NCBI GenBank assembly: GCA_017591395.1
Contig: WEDG01002568.1
Coordinates: 496,001-560,000 of the forward strand
Length of the DNA stretch: 64,000 bases
Source: Schistocephalus solidus
Taxonomy: Eukaryota > Platyhelminthes > Cestoda > Diphyllobothriidea > Diphyllobothriidae
Direction: 5' to 3'
Both the position numbers and the translations under genes were made by a program. The notes under the pieces were generated by a model, which saw only the letters and a list, made by a program, of their open reading frames with translations, ran no database searches and was not told the DNA's origin. Positions 45,256 through 56,745 of the stretch are shown here, piece after piece. Position 1 is the stretch's first letter. The number at the start of each line of letters is the position of its first letter.

Positions 45256-45984
45256 AGGTGCATGCAATCGGTCGCTTACTGTAGGCGTCGATGAACTGCC
45301 TTTTTGAAACGCCTTTTTAGCAGCACTGTTAGGGGTTTTAAAGCACAACATAAGGGCATAAAAATTAACAAAAACTAAATCTTTAAACCTATATTTCGTC
45401 TACTTATCACTTATTTAACCTCAAAGCTCAATAATAATTTCACCTCTACAGGCAGAGTGCAATTCGAAGGGGTATTTTGAAGCGCTTTACTCGCGCTGAC
45501 TGTATATATGAGCAGAGTTGCATGGCATTTTACCTTGCGTAAAATGTTGTACTTGGAAGCAAAACTACTTGTGTTATTGCTTGAATTGAACTGTAAATTG
45601 CACGGAGGAAAAAATCAAAGTTTTTAATCCTTCAGGAATAAACCTTGCGTGGCTTGTACCCTGATTATATCATTTCCCTAGGCTCTACTCGACTAAAACT
45701 TCAAAGTAACCCCTGAGGCAGAAGGACCCAGAATGAGTTTCCCTGTAGACAACCTCTGTTGGGCACCATAATCCAAAAACGGGTAGCAAGATGCCCTTCT
45801 TGTTTAATATGAAGGTATATTTCCAGCTCTGTAGACTGTAGAAGTGTTTTTGGAAATTTTAAAGTCACTGATTCACTGGCACTCCTATCTATCAATTTGG
45901 CTCACGTATATCATTCCTTCTGACCAAGGATAGTTCATGACCAATACTTAGCGAGTCTGATTAAGGCACTGACCAATTTCATGA

Positions 45985-46525
45985 ATTATTAAACAATATT
46001 CTGAAATAGGTTTTCGATTAGGAAGGATAACCTAAGGGTGGCTGTAACATCTATCCTCGTGCGGCATGATCCCATATTATTGTTGAGATGGCGAAATGCC
46101 GGCCTTAGATTGCATTTATTTTCGGCCTCCTGCACAAACCGCACTTCGCAAAAGCTGACTACATAATTAGCGTTACATTTGTTATTTATTTTTGGTACCC
46201 TAAAAAATCCAAATATGTTTTATAGAAACCATGCAGATAACTTTCCTTTCTTTTACTGAGTGCTAACAAATCATGTCTTCTTCAAAGTGTATATAGAAAG
46301 AAAGTTAAGCTTCAAACTATGAGAGATTTGAGGACGCTGAAGTATCCATTCGTGTATTTTAAAGCAGAGAAAATACCTATTAAAACTTGCATGCGCATTT
46401 TATGGTATTTTCTTAATTCCATAACGGAATACGCGATTTTTCTCACACCAAAAGTATGCAGCTTGCAGACAGGAATCTTACATGTGAACGTTAAAACCGA
46501 TCTGGCTTAAAATGTTATCAAATTA
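45985..46525 (+). repeat. Repeat family B, long plus-strand copy
   Basis: Inverted partner of 44640-45255, about 730 bp away. Shared: TTTTCGATTAGGAAGGAT, GAGATGGCGAAATGCCGGCC, GGCCTCCTGCACAAACC, and the 3' block around TTTTTCTCACACCAAAAGTA. The element class is unknown; no terminal repeats were seen. Confidence 0.5.
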
Positions 46526-48040
46526 ATTTTTTTTAATGCGAACTTTACCCTTTTTCGACTGTTAAAATTAAAAAAGAACTGATTTTTGTCCAGATGAGAA
46601 AAAACCGATATTTTAAAATGTTTTCTATGAAAGATCTTTGAATTTTTATAACATTAAAAATCACTAGGAAATAATCTCATTACATAGTTAGTCATTTTCT
46701 ACCAAGTTTGAATTTAACAGATGTGCAAGAAGAAGTGAATTTAGAAGCCGAACATCGTGACGTGTCTAAAATATCACGGAACTATGCCTCAAGGTGATCA
46801 TTCTCACGGTACTACTTATTTAATACTTCCTAATCGAAAAAAAAATATTTCAGAACTTCGGCTAACTTTCCATGAGCAAAGCCATTGCAGAAATGTGTTT
46901 AGCTAACGAGACAGTAACCATACTCACAGAAGGAGGAACATCAAAAAGTTAAACCACGTGTTTCTCCGATTCTCTGCTGCTGCATGATGCAGAAATTACT
47001 TTCACTGAGGAAACCTGAAGGCCTAACAAAAAGAGTTTGGTACACATCAGGACATCAGGACGCTGGGAGACCCAGTGATGAGCCGCATCTCTCGCACCTC
47101 GTTGTGTAAAGCCGTGAGATTGGCCAAAAACCGTGCCTGGGTTTTCAGTCCCTACGCTGCTCCGATTATGGAGAATCACAGAGTATCTATGTGCTTCTGA
47201 CTGCTCGAGAAGACAATGCGACTAGCGCGAAATTACATCGCTGAGGTTAGTGGATTTCACTTCAAATTTTCATGGCACCTTAAAGGACCGAATTAGATTA
47301 TTTTTGGCCCTAATAATCCACTTCAAGTCCTCAAATTCCCTTGAATGTTTATCAACTAACATTGAAAGATTTCTGCCAATAGCGCCAACCATTGACGCCA
47401 AATTTCCACACAATGCGCTTTTATTTTTTTCTGGTAGCAGCCCTCTAATTTTGGGGTTCAGTTGATTATGCAGACAAATGCTGAGGAGATTTTTCCAATC
47501 GGCGCATATCTTTCAACCGTGTTATTGGCGTTTTTAACACTCATGGAACAGAAACTTTACCCGCCGGGGTGTACGTCGTAAAGTAAAAATTCCAGGAAGC
47601 ATTGTTGACTTGAAGATAATTCGCTGGTGACAGTTAAACACGGGCTTCTGGCAGTCTCTGAAATCCCATATTAATATCCCACGCAATCTTGATGACAGTT
47701 TCTACAGCAAGGCTTATTATTTATAAAATAATATGAAGTTGTTCCTACTAATAGCTCCAAGCATTGACGTTAACTGTTGGTGGCAGCTGAAGATAGGTTA
47801 CTGCCAGGATTCAAAATTCTCTGTGTCCCTTCTGGAACTCATGTCCCATACATTTTTATTTCGATTTTGGCATTAGGGATTTGGGCATTTATTTATTAAA
47901 CTAAAGAAAGATTAGGTAATAGGGATGTTCATTGAACAGGTGATAAGTCAAACTATCAACTGACATGCCATAAGCCTCTTATGCATCTTCTGATCCAATA
48001 TGCCATCACGTTACAAAAGTATTGGCATTCATCGGACCCA
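46526..48040. other. No gene recognised
   Basis: AT-rich, with a more balanced-composition stretch at 47030-47180 that shows no domain. Confidence 0.35.
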
Positions 48041-48045
48041 ATTTT

Positions 48046-48280
48046 AAAAACCTCGTTGAGTTCGGTGGAATTCGAACCCGAGGTAGCAAAGGCAAGGCGT
48101 GAGTATAGCTACCGCTCTTACCACCTGAACCACGATGCCCAACTGGGATCCATGACACATTGGGGCCACGTTACCCATCCCAGCCTACTGTGATGTACGG
48201 AATTCACAAACTCTGATACGGGAAGCTGATTGCTCAAGCAGAATGTCTCAAGCAGTCAATCTCGAGGACACCAGGTACGT
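48046..48280 (-). repeat. SINE family 2 copy, minus strand
   Basis: The reverse strand gives GATTGACTGCTTGAGAC, CCCGTATCAGA, CAGTAGGCTGGGATGGG, a tRNA-like A box (GTGGTTCAGGTGGTAAGAG) and B box GGGTTCGAATTCCAC. Same arm-then-tRNA order as 39225-39515. Confidence 0.65.
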
Positions 48281-50440
48281 AGTTTTAAATGATTTATTAG
48301 AGCCATATATGAAAATTGCGGGGGATACAGGGAAATTTGAAACCATGACCGCAATGGAAGGTCTTGAGTAGAGCCAACACGAAGCTGTCAGAGGCTGTGA
48401 GTTAAATCACATTTGGTTCGAGTGACTAGCCATTTGGCAGTGACGAGAAACTATGGTTTGGATTTTTGTGAGACAACCGGATCCATTTGCTCCAGATAGC
48501 AACAAGCTAAAACTATATTTGTTCCCCCTGAGAGCTGATAAGATGCCCAATTAAATTATCATTACTTAATTCATCACCAATGCAGCGTTCTTCTTGCAAG
48601 ACAAAAGTTGCTGCCTCCCCTAAAAGATGAATGCTCCGAAGGCTTCGAACCCAACTCCGTGCTATTGAGAATCGACAGAAGGGGACACCCAGTAAGCTTA
48701 ACTCCGGTACCAGGGCTACAACCATGACAGTTAGAGGCGGACATAGTTCTCATACCAATCTGTGTTCACAGGTCCTCCCGTTTCAGGACCGGGCAGTTTG
48801 TCAGTCACAAAAGACCTTAATTTGGCCCTTCTACCATCTGATCGATTTTAGAAGTCGTATCCCCAATAAATGATACCGTAACAAAAAAGAATGTTTATGG
48901 AAACATTTCTGTCACAGAAATCCCAAATACCAGAATCCCTTACATTTAGTGCTACAAGAGCCGAGTTCTACAACTAATAATTTATGCCAGTGAATAATTC
49001 GGTTCAGATCCCCTTATGGTCAAGACGTGCAAGTAACTTGTTTGAAGTTTCCTCTTTCAAGCGTCTTCGTAAACGGAAAGTATTTGCCATGAAGGTATAA
49101 TTGGCTTCAAGATATAATTTTAACCTACTCAATTGCTGATGCATGGTTTCCTAGAATTATCGCAATCTATGCAAGCAATTCTGAAAAAGAGGGTAATTTT
49201 TAGAGTCAAGGTTTCAGTTTTTCTGAAACATCCCTTATAACTGCCACTGGTCAAAGCAAAATAACGCGGAGATTATTTTTTTTGGTGACAAAACGCAGGT
49301 TGAAGACCACACTTACATTTAATCCACCGCAGTTTATTTAGCGAAAATTCAAATTTAAGTTTTCGGGAGCATAACTCCGCAGAAGAAGGGGGTTTAGAAA
49401 ATCATTTCCCCGCATAAGGATACTACGTGCATAAAAACGTATTCTTAACTTTACGAAGAACGTTAGTGGCTTTAACTGCACATAGTGAAACCAGTAAAGT
49501 TAATTTCGATGTCATTCAGGGTGACACTATCCTAGGTATCTCCTAGACCTTTAACCTCAAAGCCAGTGTTTAAGGACGCGCTTTGATCGAGGAACAGGTA
49601 TTCAACACATCTGATTATTTGCATCATCCATCTTAAATTGTTATACTGTTTGCATAGGAAAAACTTGAAAATTTACTGGGGCATTAAGCAGTTTACAGTA
49701 CGGATTCACCACAATGTACTACGCTGCGCATTTCATCCAGTCGTGCCTGTTAAACGTATTATTGCTCTCTCACCGCGCCCTTTATAGCATGGAGATAAGA
49801 ACGCTAAGTTAAGAAGCATTTCGAATCACTTCGAAAGCCACTTTTTCGTAAGACACAGCAACATGCGCTATAATTTGAGGGGCGTGCGAATCACGATAAC
49901 TGCGCATCTGTTGATCCAAACATCGCGTCCTGTGCACTATATGCTGGAAAAACCGAAGTCATCTCGAACGAATATCCTGTCCTAGGCGGTAAGATATGCT
50001 GCCCAAGTGAAGGTTGCACTGCACATCCTTCAAATGGCTGCTTCGAGTGGAGGATAGGTCAGTTAGCGCAATCTTTTAACGTCCTACCTTACTGCAAACT
50101 CTCAGGCTGTTGTTGGCGGAAACCCTTTAAAGAATTTCCACCTAGTAACCAAAATACAGTTGATTTACAAGGCAAAGTCAGCGTTTAAGAAGTTTTGCTT
50201 TGGGCATGCATTCTGTTACTCGGGAAAGCATCATACCCACCACAGTCTACCTCTTTCGTTTTGCACTCATTGGGCTATTAATTTCGCTCATTTAAACGTA
50301 ACGCTTGGGCTGCGAACTAATTCTCTTGATTCTCTCTATCTGATTTTTATGTTCACGGGTTGATTTTACTTTGGATTGGCCATGCAGCTGTCCTTCTGTC
50401 GCGACCAATATATAAATGATAAACTATTGTCAACGCACAC
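48281..50440. other. No gene recognised
   Basis: Mixed AT-rich DNA. A loose B-box-like GCTTCGAACCC near 48640 may mark a further, older SINE. Confidence 0.35.
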
Positions 50441-52127
50441 GAAAGTTCGACCGTCGTAGTCCGACGATGTCCACCGTATGCTCATGGGAAAGTTGAGCAG
50501 GGACGGTGAATTGCGCGTGATTTAGTTTAAAGTGATAGTAGACTTGCGCTGCATCTACCGCACTCTTTCCTCCTCCCCCACCTGAGCCCGGTGTCAAGAC
50601 AGAGTCAAGAAGACCGGAGGCGGGAGAGGACGCAGGTGGCTGGCGCGACTGGGTCCCCTAAGTCCAAGCCGCCCCTAGGCGTGCCACCACATCTCCCATG
50701 TTCGGCATTTGTTATGGGAGCGCAACCCGAATAACGCATGCCATGCCCTAATGTGGCCCCCGTGTTGGTCCAACGCATCTACCACGTGGCCCGTTTAGGG
50801 GCACACACACACACACACGACAGTTCGACCGTCGTAATCCGACGATGTCCACCGTATGCTCATGGGAAAGTTGAGCAGGGACGGTGACTTGCGCGTGATT
50901 TAGTTTAAAGTGATAGTAGACTTGCGCTGCATCTACCGCACTCTCTCCTCCTCCCCCATCTGAGCCCGGTGTCAAGACAGAGGCAAGAAGACTGGAGGCG
51001 GGAGAGGACGCAGGTGGCTGGCGCGGCCGAGTCCCCTAAGTCCTAGCCGCCCCTAGGCGTGCCACCACACCTCTATGTTCGGCATTTGTTATGGGAGCGC
51101 AACCCGAATAACGCCTGCCGTGGCCTAATGTGGCCCCCGTGTTGGTCCAACGCATCTACCACGTGGCCCGTTTAGGGAACACAACACACACACACACACA
51201 CATGCAAACACACATACACACGACAGTTTGACCGTTGATTTTGACGAGGTCCACCGTATGCTCCACACCAGGTGGTGCAGGGACGGTGACTTGCGCGTGA
51301 TTTAGTTTAAAGTGATAGTAGACTTGCGCTGCATCTACCGCACTCTCTCCTCCTCCCCCATCTGAGCCCAGTGTCAAGACAGAGTCAAGAAGACCGGAGG
51401 CGGGAGAGGACGCAGGTGGCTGGCGCGGCCGAGTCCCCTAAGTCCTAGCCGCCCCTAGGCGTGCCACCACACCTCTATGTTCGGCATTTGTTATGGGAGC
51501 GCAACCCGAATAACGCCTGCCGTGGCCTAATGTGGCCCCTGTGTTGGTCCAACGCATCTACCACGTGGCCCGTTTAAGGGGCACACACACACACACACAC
51601 GACAGTTCGACCGTCGTAATCCGACGATGTCCACCGTATGCTCATGGGAAAGTTGAGCTTGGACGGTGACTTGCGCGTGATTTAGTTTAAAGTGATAGTA
51701 GACTTGCGCTGCATCTACCGCACTCTCTCCTCCTCCCCCACCTGAGCCCGGTCTCAAGACAGAGTCAAGAAGACCGGAGGCGGGAGAGGACGCAGGTGGC
51801 TGGCGCGACTGGGTCCCCTAAGTCCAAGCCGCCCCTAGGCGTGCCACCACATCTCCCATGTTCGGCATTTGTTATGGGAGCGCAACCCGAATAACGCCTG
51901 CCGTGGCCTAATGTGGCCCCTGTGTTGGTCCAACGCATCTACCACGTGGCCCGTTTAAGGGGCACACACACACACACACACGACAGTTCGACCGTCGTAA
52001 TCCGACGATGTCCACCGTATGCTCATGGGAAAGTTGAGCTTGGACGGTGACTTGCGCGTGATTTAGTGCCCGGTGTCATGACAGATTCAAGAAGACCGGA
52101 GGCGGGAGAAGATGGAGGTGGCTGGAG
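50441..52127 (+). repeat. Tandem array of a ~380 bp unit (0.37 kb repeat), four full and one truncated
   Basis: Units start at 50441, 50819, 51222, 51601 and 51982 with GACAGTTCGACCGTCG-like text and end in TTTAGGGGCACACAC, so each unit carries its own (CA)n tail. Lengths are about 378, 403, 379, 381 and a last unit with an internal deletion at 52068/52069. Units 1 and 4 share GCGCGACTGGGTCCCC and CATCTCCCATG; units 2 and 3 share GCGCGGCCGAGTCCCC and CACCTCTATG. The short minus-strand frames repeated in each unit are too short and repeat-bound to call as genes. The last unit runs straight into a LINE reverse transcriptase. Confidence 0.9.
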
Positions 52128-53640
52128 ATATGGACTCACCTCTACACTACCTTCGTGGATCTGCTGAAAGCTTTTGCCATGGTGAATCGCGACGGGTTGT
52201 GTAAAATCATGTAGAAATTTCGCTCTCCTTAACGTTTCACGCATTTGGTGCGTCAGCTTCACGATGGGATGATGGCGCGCGTTACTGACAACGGGACAGT
52301 ATCCGAAGCATTCGCAGTGACCAACGGAGTGCAGCAGGGCTGCATCCTAGCACCTACCCTCTTCAGTCTCATGTTCTATGCCATGCTAACGGACACATCC
52401 GTAAAGAACGCCCCGAGATCCGCATCGCCTACTGGATGGACGGCCAACTCCTCAACCAACAACGGAAATACTTCCGCTCACGTGTCTCCACAGCCACCAT
52501 CTACGAACTTCTCTTCGCTGACGACTGCGCACTCGATGCAACGACAGAAGAGGAAATGCAAAGGAGCATGGGCCTTTTCGCTGCCGCCTGTGACAACTTC
52601 GTACTTTGCATCAACTCTGAGAAAAGGGTTGTGATGCATCAGCCACCGCCCAATACCATCTTTCCCGCAGCTCACATCAATGTCAATGACGCCCAACTGA
52701 AATTTGTGATACCTTAACGTAACTGGGCAGCAATCTCTCCCACAGCACTAAAGTCGACGATGAGATCGCCCATCGGATCGCCACAGTTAGCCAAGCCTTT
52801 GGACGCATGCACAACGTGGTCTGAAATCGACACGGTGTCCACCTCAACACCAAACTCAAGATGTACAAAGCTGTCATATTGCCGACGCTGCTGTATGGAG
52901 TGGAGACATGGACGATCTACTAAAAGCAGGCGCGGAAGTTCAACCACTTCCATCTCAGCTGCCTTCCCAGAAAACTAAATCTGGCATGGCAAGACAGGAT
53001 ACCGGACACGGAAGTGTTGGAACGAATAGGCCTTCTCAGCATTTATGCTCAGCTGAAACAACTGCAACTGCACTGGAGCGACCACCTTTTGAGGGTAAAC
53101 GACGAACGACTACCCAAACGACTCTTCAATGGAGATGTCGCCATGGGTTCTCTTCAACAACGAGGTCAAGTACGACGATACAAGGACACTTTGAAGACCT
53201 CCCTGAATCAACTGCAGATCAACCCGACGACCTGGGAGGCCCTCGCCCGGAACCTACCAGCTTGAAGAAGGACAGTGAAGACAGGGGTAGGAATCTACGT
53301 AGCCAACAGGATCGCAGCCGCCAAGGCCAAAAGAGCGGCATGAAAGTCACCAGCACCCCAGACCAACACCACCAATACCCAGGCCCTTCCAACATGCCCG
53401 CGCTGTCAACACACATTCCGTGCACGAATCGGCCTAGACGAACATCTTCGGACGGAATGCACCAACATTCCGACAATTCCAACTTCTACGTCAAATTCTG
53501 CCAACCCTCTTTCTGACTCCCCCATCCTTACCCCCTGGCATCAATACCATTGCTCCAACCATCATAGAGACCGTATCCCAATACTCATCACCTGTTAAAT
53601 TCACCACCACCGCCACCACCACGGCCATCAGCGATGTCGA
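52128..53640 (+). pseudogene. LINE reverse transcriptase with C-terminal Cys/His finger, 5'-truncated
   Basis: Begins inside the RT: motif A TFVDLLKAFAMVNRDGL (about 52160-52212), a TAG, then RQLHDGMMARV and motif B NGVQQGCILAPTLFSLMF (about 52325-52378). A frameshift follows, then motif C LLFADDCALD (about 52508-52540) and CINSEK. Further shifted pieces give [13 protein letters not shown] near 52880 and [20 protein letters not shown] (53017-53076). The finger CPRCQHTFRARIGLDEHLRT (about 53395-53455) supplies the usual Cys/His residues. Endonuclease and RT N-terminus are missing, replaced by the satellite. The clade is not resolved by eye; it is clearly not the CR1-like family at 28-31 kb. 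A Thr/His-rich tail leads into the Penelope copy. Confidence 0.75.
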
Positions 53641-53644
53641 TGTC

Positions 53645-54562
53645 GACGACACGTTCGTTATAATCAAAAGGAGTCACTTGCAGGCTTTCAGGGTATTGTT
53701 GAATTCAATCTTTCCCGACATCCAGTTTACCAAGGAAGAAGAAATCAACAATCAGTTGCCCTTCCTTGACATCCAAGTTACAAAGCTGGCAGGCGGGAAG
53801 ATAAGTACAACGGTCTACCGTAAGGCAACCAACACTAGGCGCATTCTCTATTTCCGAAGCAATCACCCTGTTGGCCACAAACGCAGTTGTGTCAGAACCC
53901 TCTTCCAACGTATTCAAACACACTGCAGCAACGGCAGTGGGAAGAAGGAGGAGATGGAGTACTAACATGCCCTTTTTACAGCCAACGGTTATCCAAAGTC
54001 CTTCATCCGCAAATGCCTCAGGAAGCCTCGGTTTGAGCGGTCGAGCGAAGAGAAGCCAAAGTTTTGGCTCGCAATCCCCTATGTGAGCAACGTTTCAGAG
54101 GCAACGACAAGAATCCTAAAACCTTTTGGGATTGGAGTGGCTCATAAACCAGAATGCACTATCAGACAGCAAGTCATGAAGCCCAAAGACCAGCTACTGG
54201 TAACAGAACAATCAGCAGTGGTCGGCAGCATACCATGTCAAGATTGTGATGCAAGTTATGTTGGTGTAACGGGCAAGTGCTTGAGCACAAGATTTCATGA
54301 ACATCAACTTGCAATGAACGGTGAGGACAAGTTGTCGTTGTTATATGGTCACGTACAACATCTGAACCACGATTTCGCCTTTGAGGAAACGAGGGTGATT
54401 GGCCGAGCCAATGAGAAGATGGCCAGACTGGTGCTCGAGGGTTGGTCCTCGACTGGCGCAATCAACCGAGCTATAAATTTGCATCCGGCCTACCAGGCGC
54501 TTCGAACAAGGCTCGGATCTGTTCGGCCAGGGCCAATAAGGCAAACGAGCACATGGAACTGA
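53645..54562 (+). pseudogene. Penelope-like element: RT C-terminus plus GIY-YIG endonuclease, best copy
   Basis: One reading frame, broken by a single TAA (53963-53965), runs from RT motif C to the stop. DVDDTFVIIKRSHLQAFRVL is the catalytic VDD segment (Tyr of YVDD lost). NQLPFLDIQVTKLAGGK and TTVYRKATNTRRIL follow, then HPVGHKRSCVRTL, and after the TAA GYPKSFIRKCLRK. The endonuclease frame has YVSNVSEATTRILKP, a Cys pair (CQDC, residues 52 and 55 of the 159-residue frame), YVG (59-61) and TRFHEH (69-74), the GIY-YIG hallmarks. The C-terminus is RVIGRANEKMARLVLEGW and AYQALR. Role of the family: endonuclease-assisted retrotransposition. The RT N-terminal half is absent. Confidence 0.85.
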
Positions 54563-55815
54563 GAGCCCAGGCTCAGGGAAAAGCGGGGTGGCGGCCGAAG
54601 GTCACGTGACGAAAGTCAAACTGCCTCACCAACGCTCCCATAAAAGGGAGAACAACTCACGAGAGCAGCAACGACTGATCAGTCCGCTGATTGATGTGGG
54701 GGAGGTCGACAGGCACGCTGCCTTGCTTAAACCTACGACAGCTCCAAAGGGAACAGTGGTCACATGAGCCCGCCGGCGTTCAACCTCAGGGAGGTCTAAG
54801 GAAGTCAGCAGCGATCGGGCAGGTCATGGTTCACGCGTCCACCATGGATATAATACGAGGCACGCGGCAAGACTGACTAACTCAAGACCACCAGGAGCAG
54901 CAACCATGATACTCTGATGCTGGAAGCGAGAAGGCTTGCATCTTAACCTAACGCTTTTTAACCGCGGCTTACGTCCGGCAGAGTTACCTCCTTGATTGTA
55001 CTACTTATGTACGCTTAGAGGAATACTACAGAAAGGGCCTTCGACAAGCGGTTGAATTGAGGTTGTTTATATAGCGTACAGTGCTTGATGGCCTGTGTGA
55101 TAGAGCAGACAGGTTTACTGCAAACTAATAGATATATCTAACCGTAAGCTACATGGAATACTAGAATTTTCGTCCATGATTCCATTAACGTACCTAAAAT
55201 TTGAACGTGGATATCTTTCTTACTGATGCTCATCAGGAAGAAATGACCACCTTCAGCTCACTAATTGGACGGGTCTGAGGATGGCACTCCCATCTGGCTT
55301 TCCTTAAGGTTTCGCTGGAAACAGTGTTCTTAGTTCCGTTGTACCGACGAGATATGTCCCTCCGCCAGGAATATGAGCATTAAAAAGATGCTATTTAAGG
55401 TAGGGGGAGGATGTTAGCAAATCCATTGTTTAAGTCTTGCTATAAAACGACGGTAAAAAAAATCCAACTTTGCCTGCACCACCAGGCATCCTACCATCCA
55501 TTCTGCCCTCTCTCGATGCGGAGGCCGTCTTGACAGACAGAGGCATAGACACAGTGCCCAAAAAGCATAGTGTTCACTTGTTTACCCGGATGTCATATCC
55601 CCTTGCGTGACATCCTTGAGCTTGTGTTTTTGGGGGGCTAGATGGAGTGTGCAGCACGGGCAGACGATGTCATGAGGTTTGTGGTTCACAGGACCCATTC
55701 CCTGCACCAGTCAACTCGGACAGACTATGATGCCTACGAGTAGGGATAGGGAGGGAGGTCAATGGTTCAGTGCATTTTCCCCGCTGCAAAATATCTGAAG
55801 CGCTTGAAGCTACCA
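54563..55815. other. No gene recognised; initial part probably Penelope 3' UTR
   Basis: The first ~350 bp are GC-richer and may be the 3' UTR of the Penelope copy; no hammerhead core (CTGANGA followed by GAAA at a suitable distance) was found. The remainder is unassigned. Confidence 0.35.
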
Positions 55816-55819
55816 CAGA

Positions 55820-56215
55820 GAGCTATATGCCGTTTCTCGGAAGGTTGCCAACTGACGGGATAACTCGGGCCGTCCAGTCAACCCAGTGTGTGGTTATGTG
55901 AATTAGACGACTAGTGAACTGAGAGTCAAACTGCAATGGTTCTTTCCTCATGTGGCTTCTACGACACTCCCACGCCGTAGATACGAGCCAAGTGCCGAGG
56001 CTTCGGTCGCACCAGCCACCAGTCACCTGCGCCCTCTCCTGCCTCCGGTCTCCTTGATTTCATGATGACACTGGGCCCAGGCAGGAGAAGGGGAGAGAGT
56101 GTTGTAGATGCAGTGCAAGTTTACTCTCACTATAATTCACGCACAAGTCACCATCCCTGCACCAACTTGCTGTGGGGCACACGGTGATCCTAGTCAAAAC
56201 CGACGCTCGAATTGT
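55820..56215 (-). repeat. 0.37 kb-family repeat, long-form copy, minus strand
   Basis: The reverse strand matches the satellite unit from GTGACAATTCGAGCGTCG, GGTGCAGGGATGGTGACTTG and CTGCATCTAC.ACACTCTCTCC through AGACCGGAGGCAGGAGAGGG. It then diverges into the alternative 3' half (GTGGGAGTGTCGTAGAAGCC, GAACCATTGCAG). Confidence 0.6.
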
Positions 56216-56399
56216 CACCAGGATATCAAAGAGATGTGCTGTCGTTTGGAACCATAATAAAACATATTTATGACTTTATCGACCTGTAAACAAAATAGGC
56301 TCGTTTTGAAGTTTTCCCACCGTAACTACTAAATGACAGGGCGGCAGTTCGAATATCGATTCGATGTCGAACACCTACCTCACAGCACAGTGGGATAAG

Positions 56400-56745
56400 A
56401 AAGGGGGATTTGCGCGTGAATTAGTTCGTGGCGATACTAGACTTGGGTTGCATCTACCGCACTCTCTCCTCATCCACCACCACCTGAGTCGAGTGTCATG
56501 ACAGTAAGGAAAACTAGAGGCAGGCTCTGAAGTAAATGACTGGCTCGGTGTGAATCCGCAATTAGGCGTGTCCGTCACCCCTTTGATTGCGCAAAAAGGA
56601 CTAGGATTTCACGCAACAAGGATGAGGCCGATCGGATCCCAACTGAGTGGGAGTGTCATAAAGACCACATTTAGAAGGAGCCATCGGGGTCTGACCCTCA
56701 GTCCGCTCAATGCAAACACACCCTGGGCTGACCGCGAGATCTGAA
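56400..56745 (+). repeat. 0.37 kb-family repeat, long-form copy
   Basis: TTTGCGCGTGAATTAGTTCG, GCATCTACCGCACTCTCTCC and CACCTGAGTCGAGTGTCATG match the satellite unit. Then the alternative 3' half follows (GATCGGATCCCAACTGAGTG, GTCATAAAGACCACATTTAG). Lies head-to-head with the minus copy at 55820-56215. Confidence 0.6.

Noticed and set aside
50748..51757. Repeated ~75-codon minus-strand frames (four-Gly GGGGESAVDAAQVYYHF type)
   Set aside because: They recur once per satellite unit and end inside the CA tails; no evidence of a gene separate from the satellite.
50441..52127. CRISPR-like regular repeats
   Set aside because: Units are ~380 bp and abut directly; there are no short repeats with unique spacers, and the context is eukaryotic.
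52908..53516. 202-codon plus-strand frame
   Set aside because: Recognisable RT and finger motifs lie in the other frames of the same DNA; this frame is a shadow of the LINE pseudogene.
54563..55000. Hammerhead at the end of the best Penelope copy
   Set aside because: CTGATGCTGG near 54915 lacks the GA of the core and no GAAA strand with a paired helix I follows.
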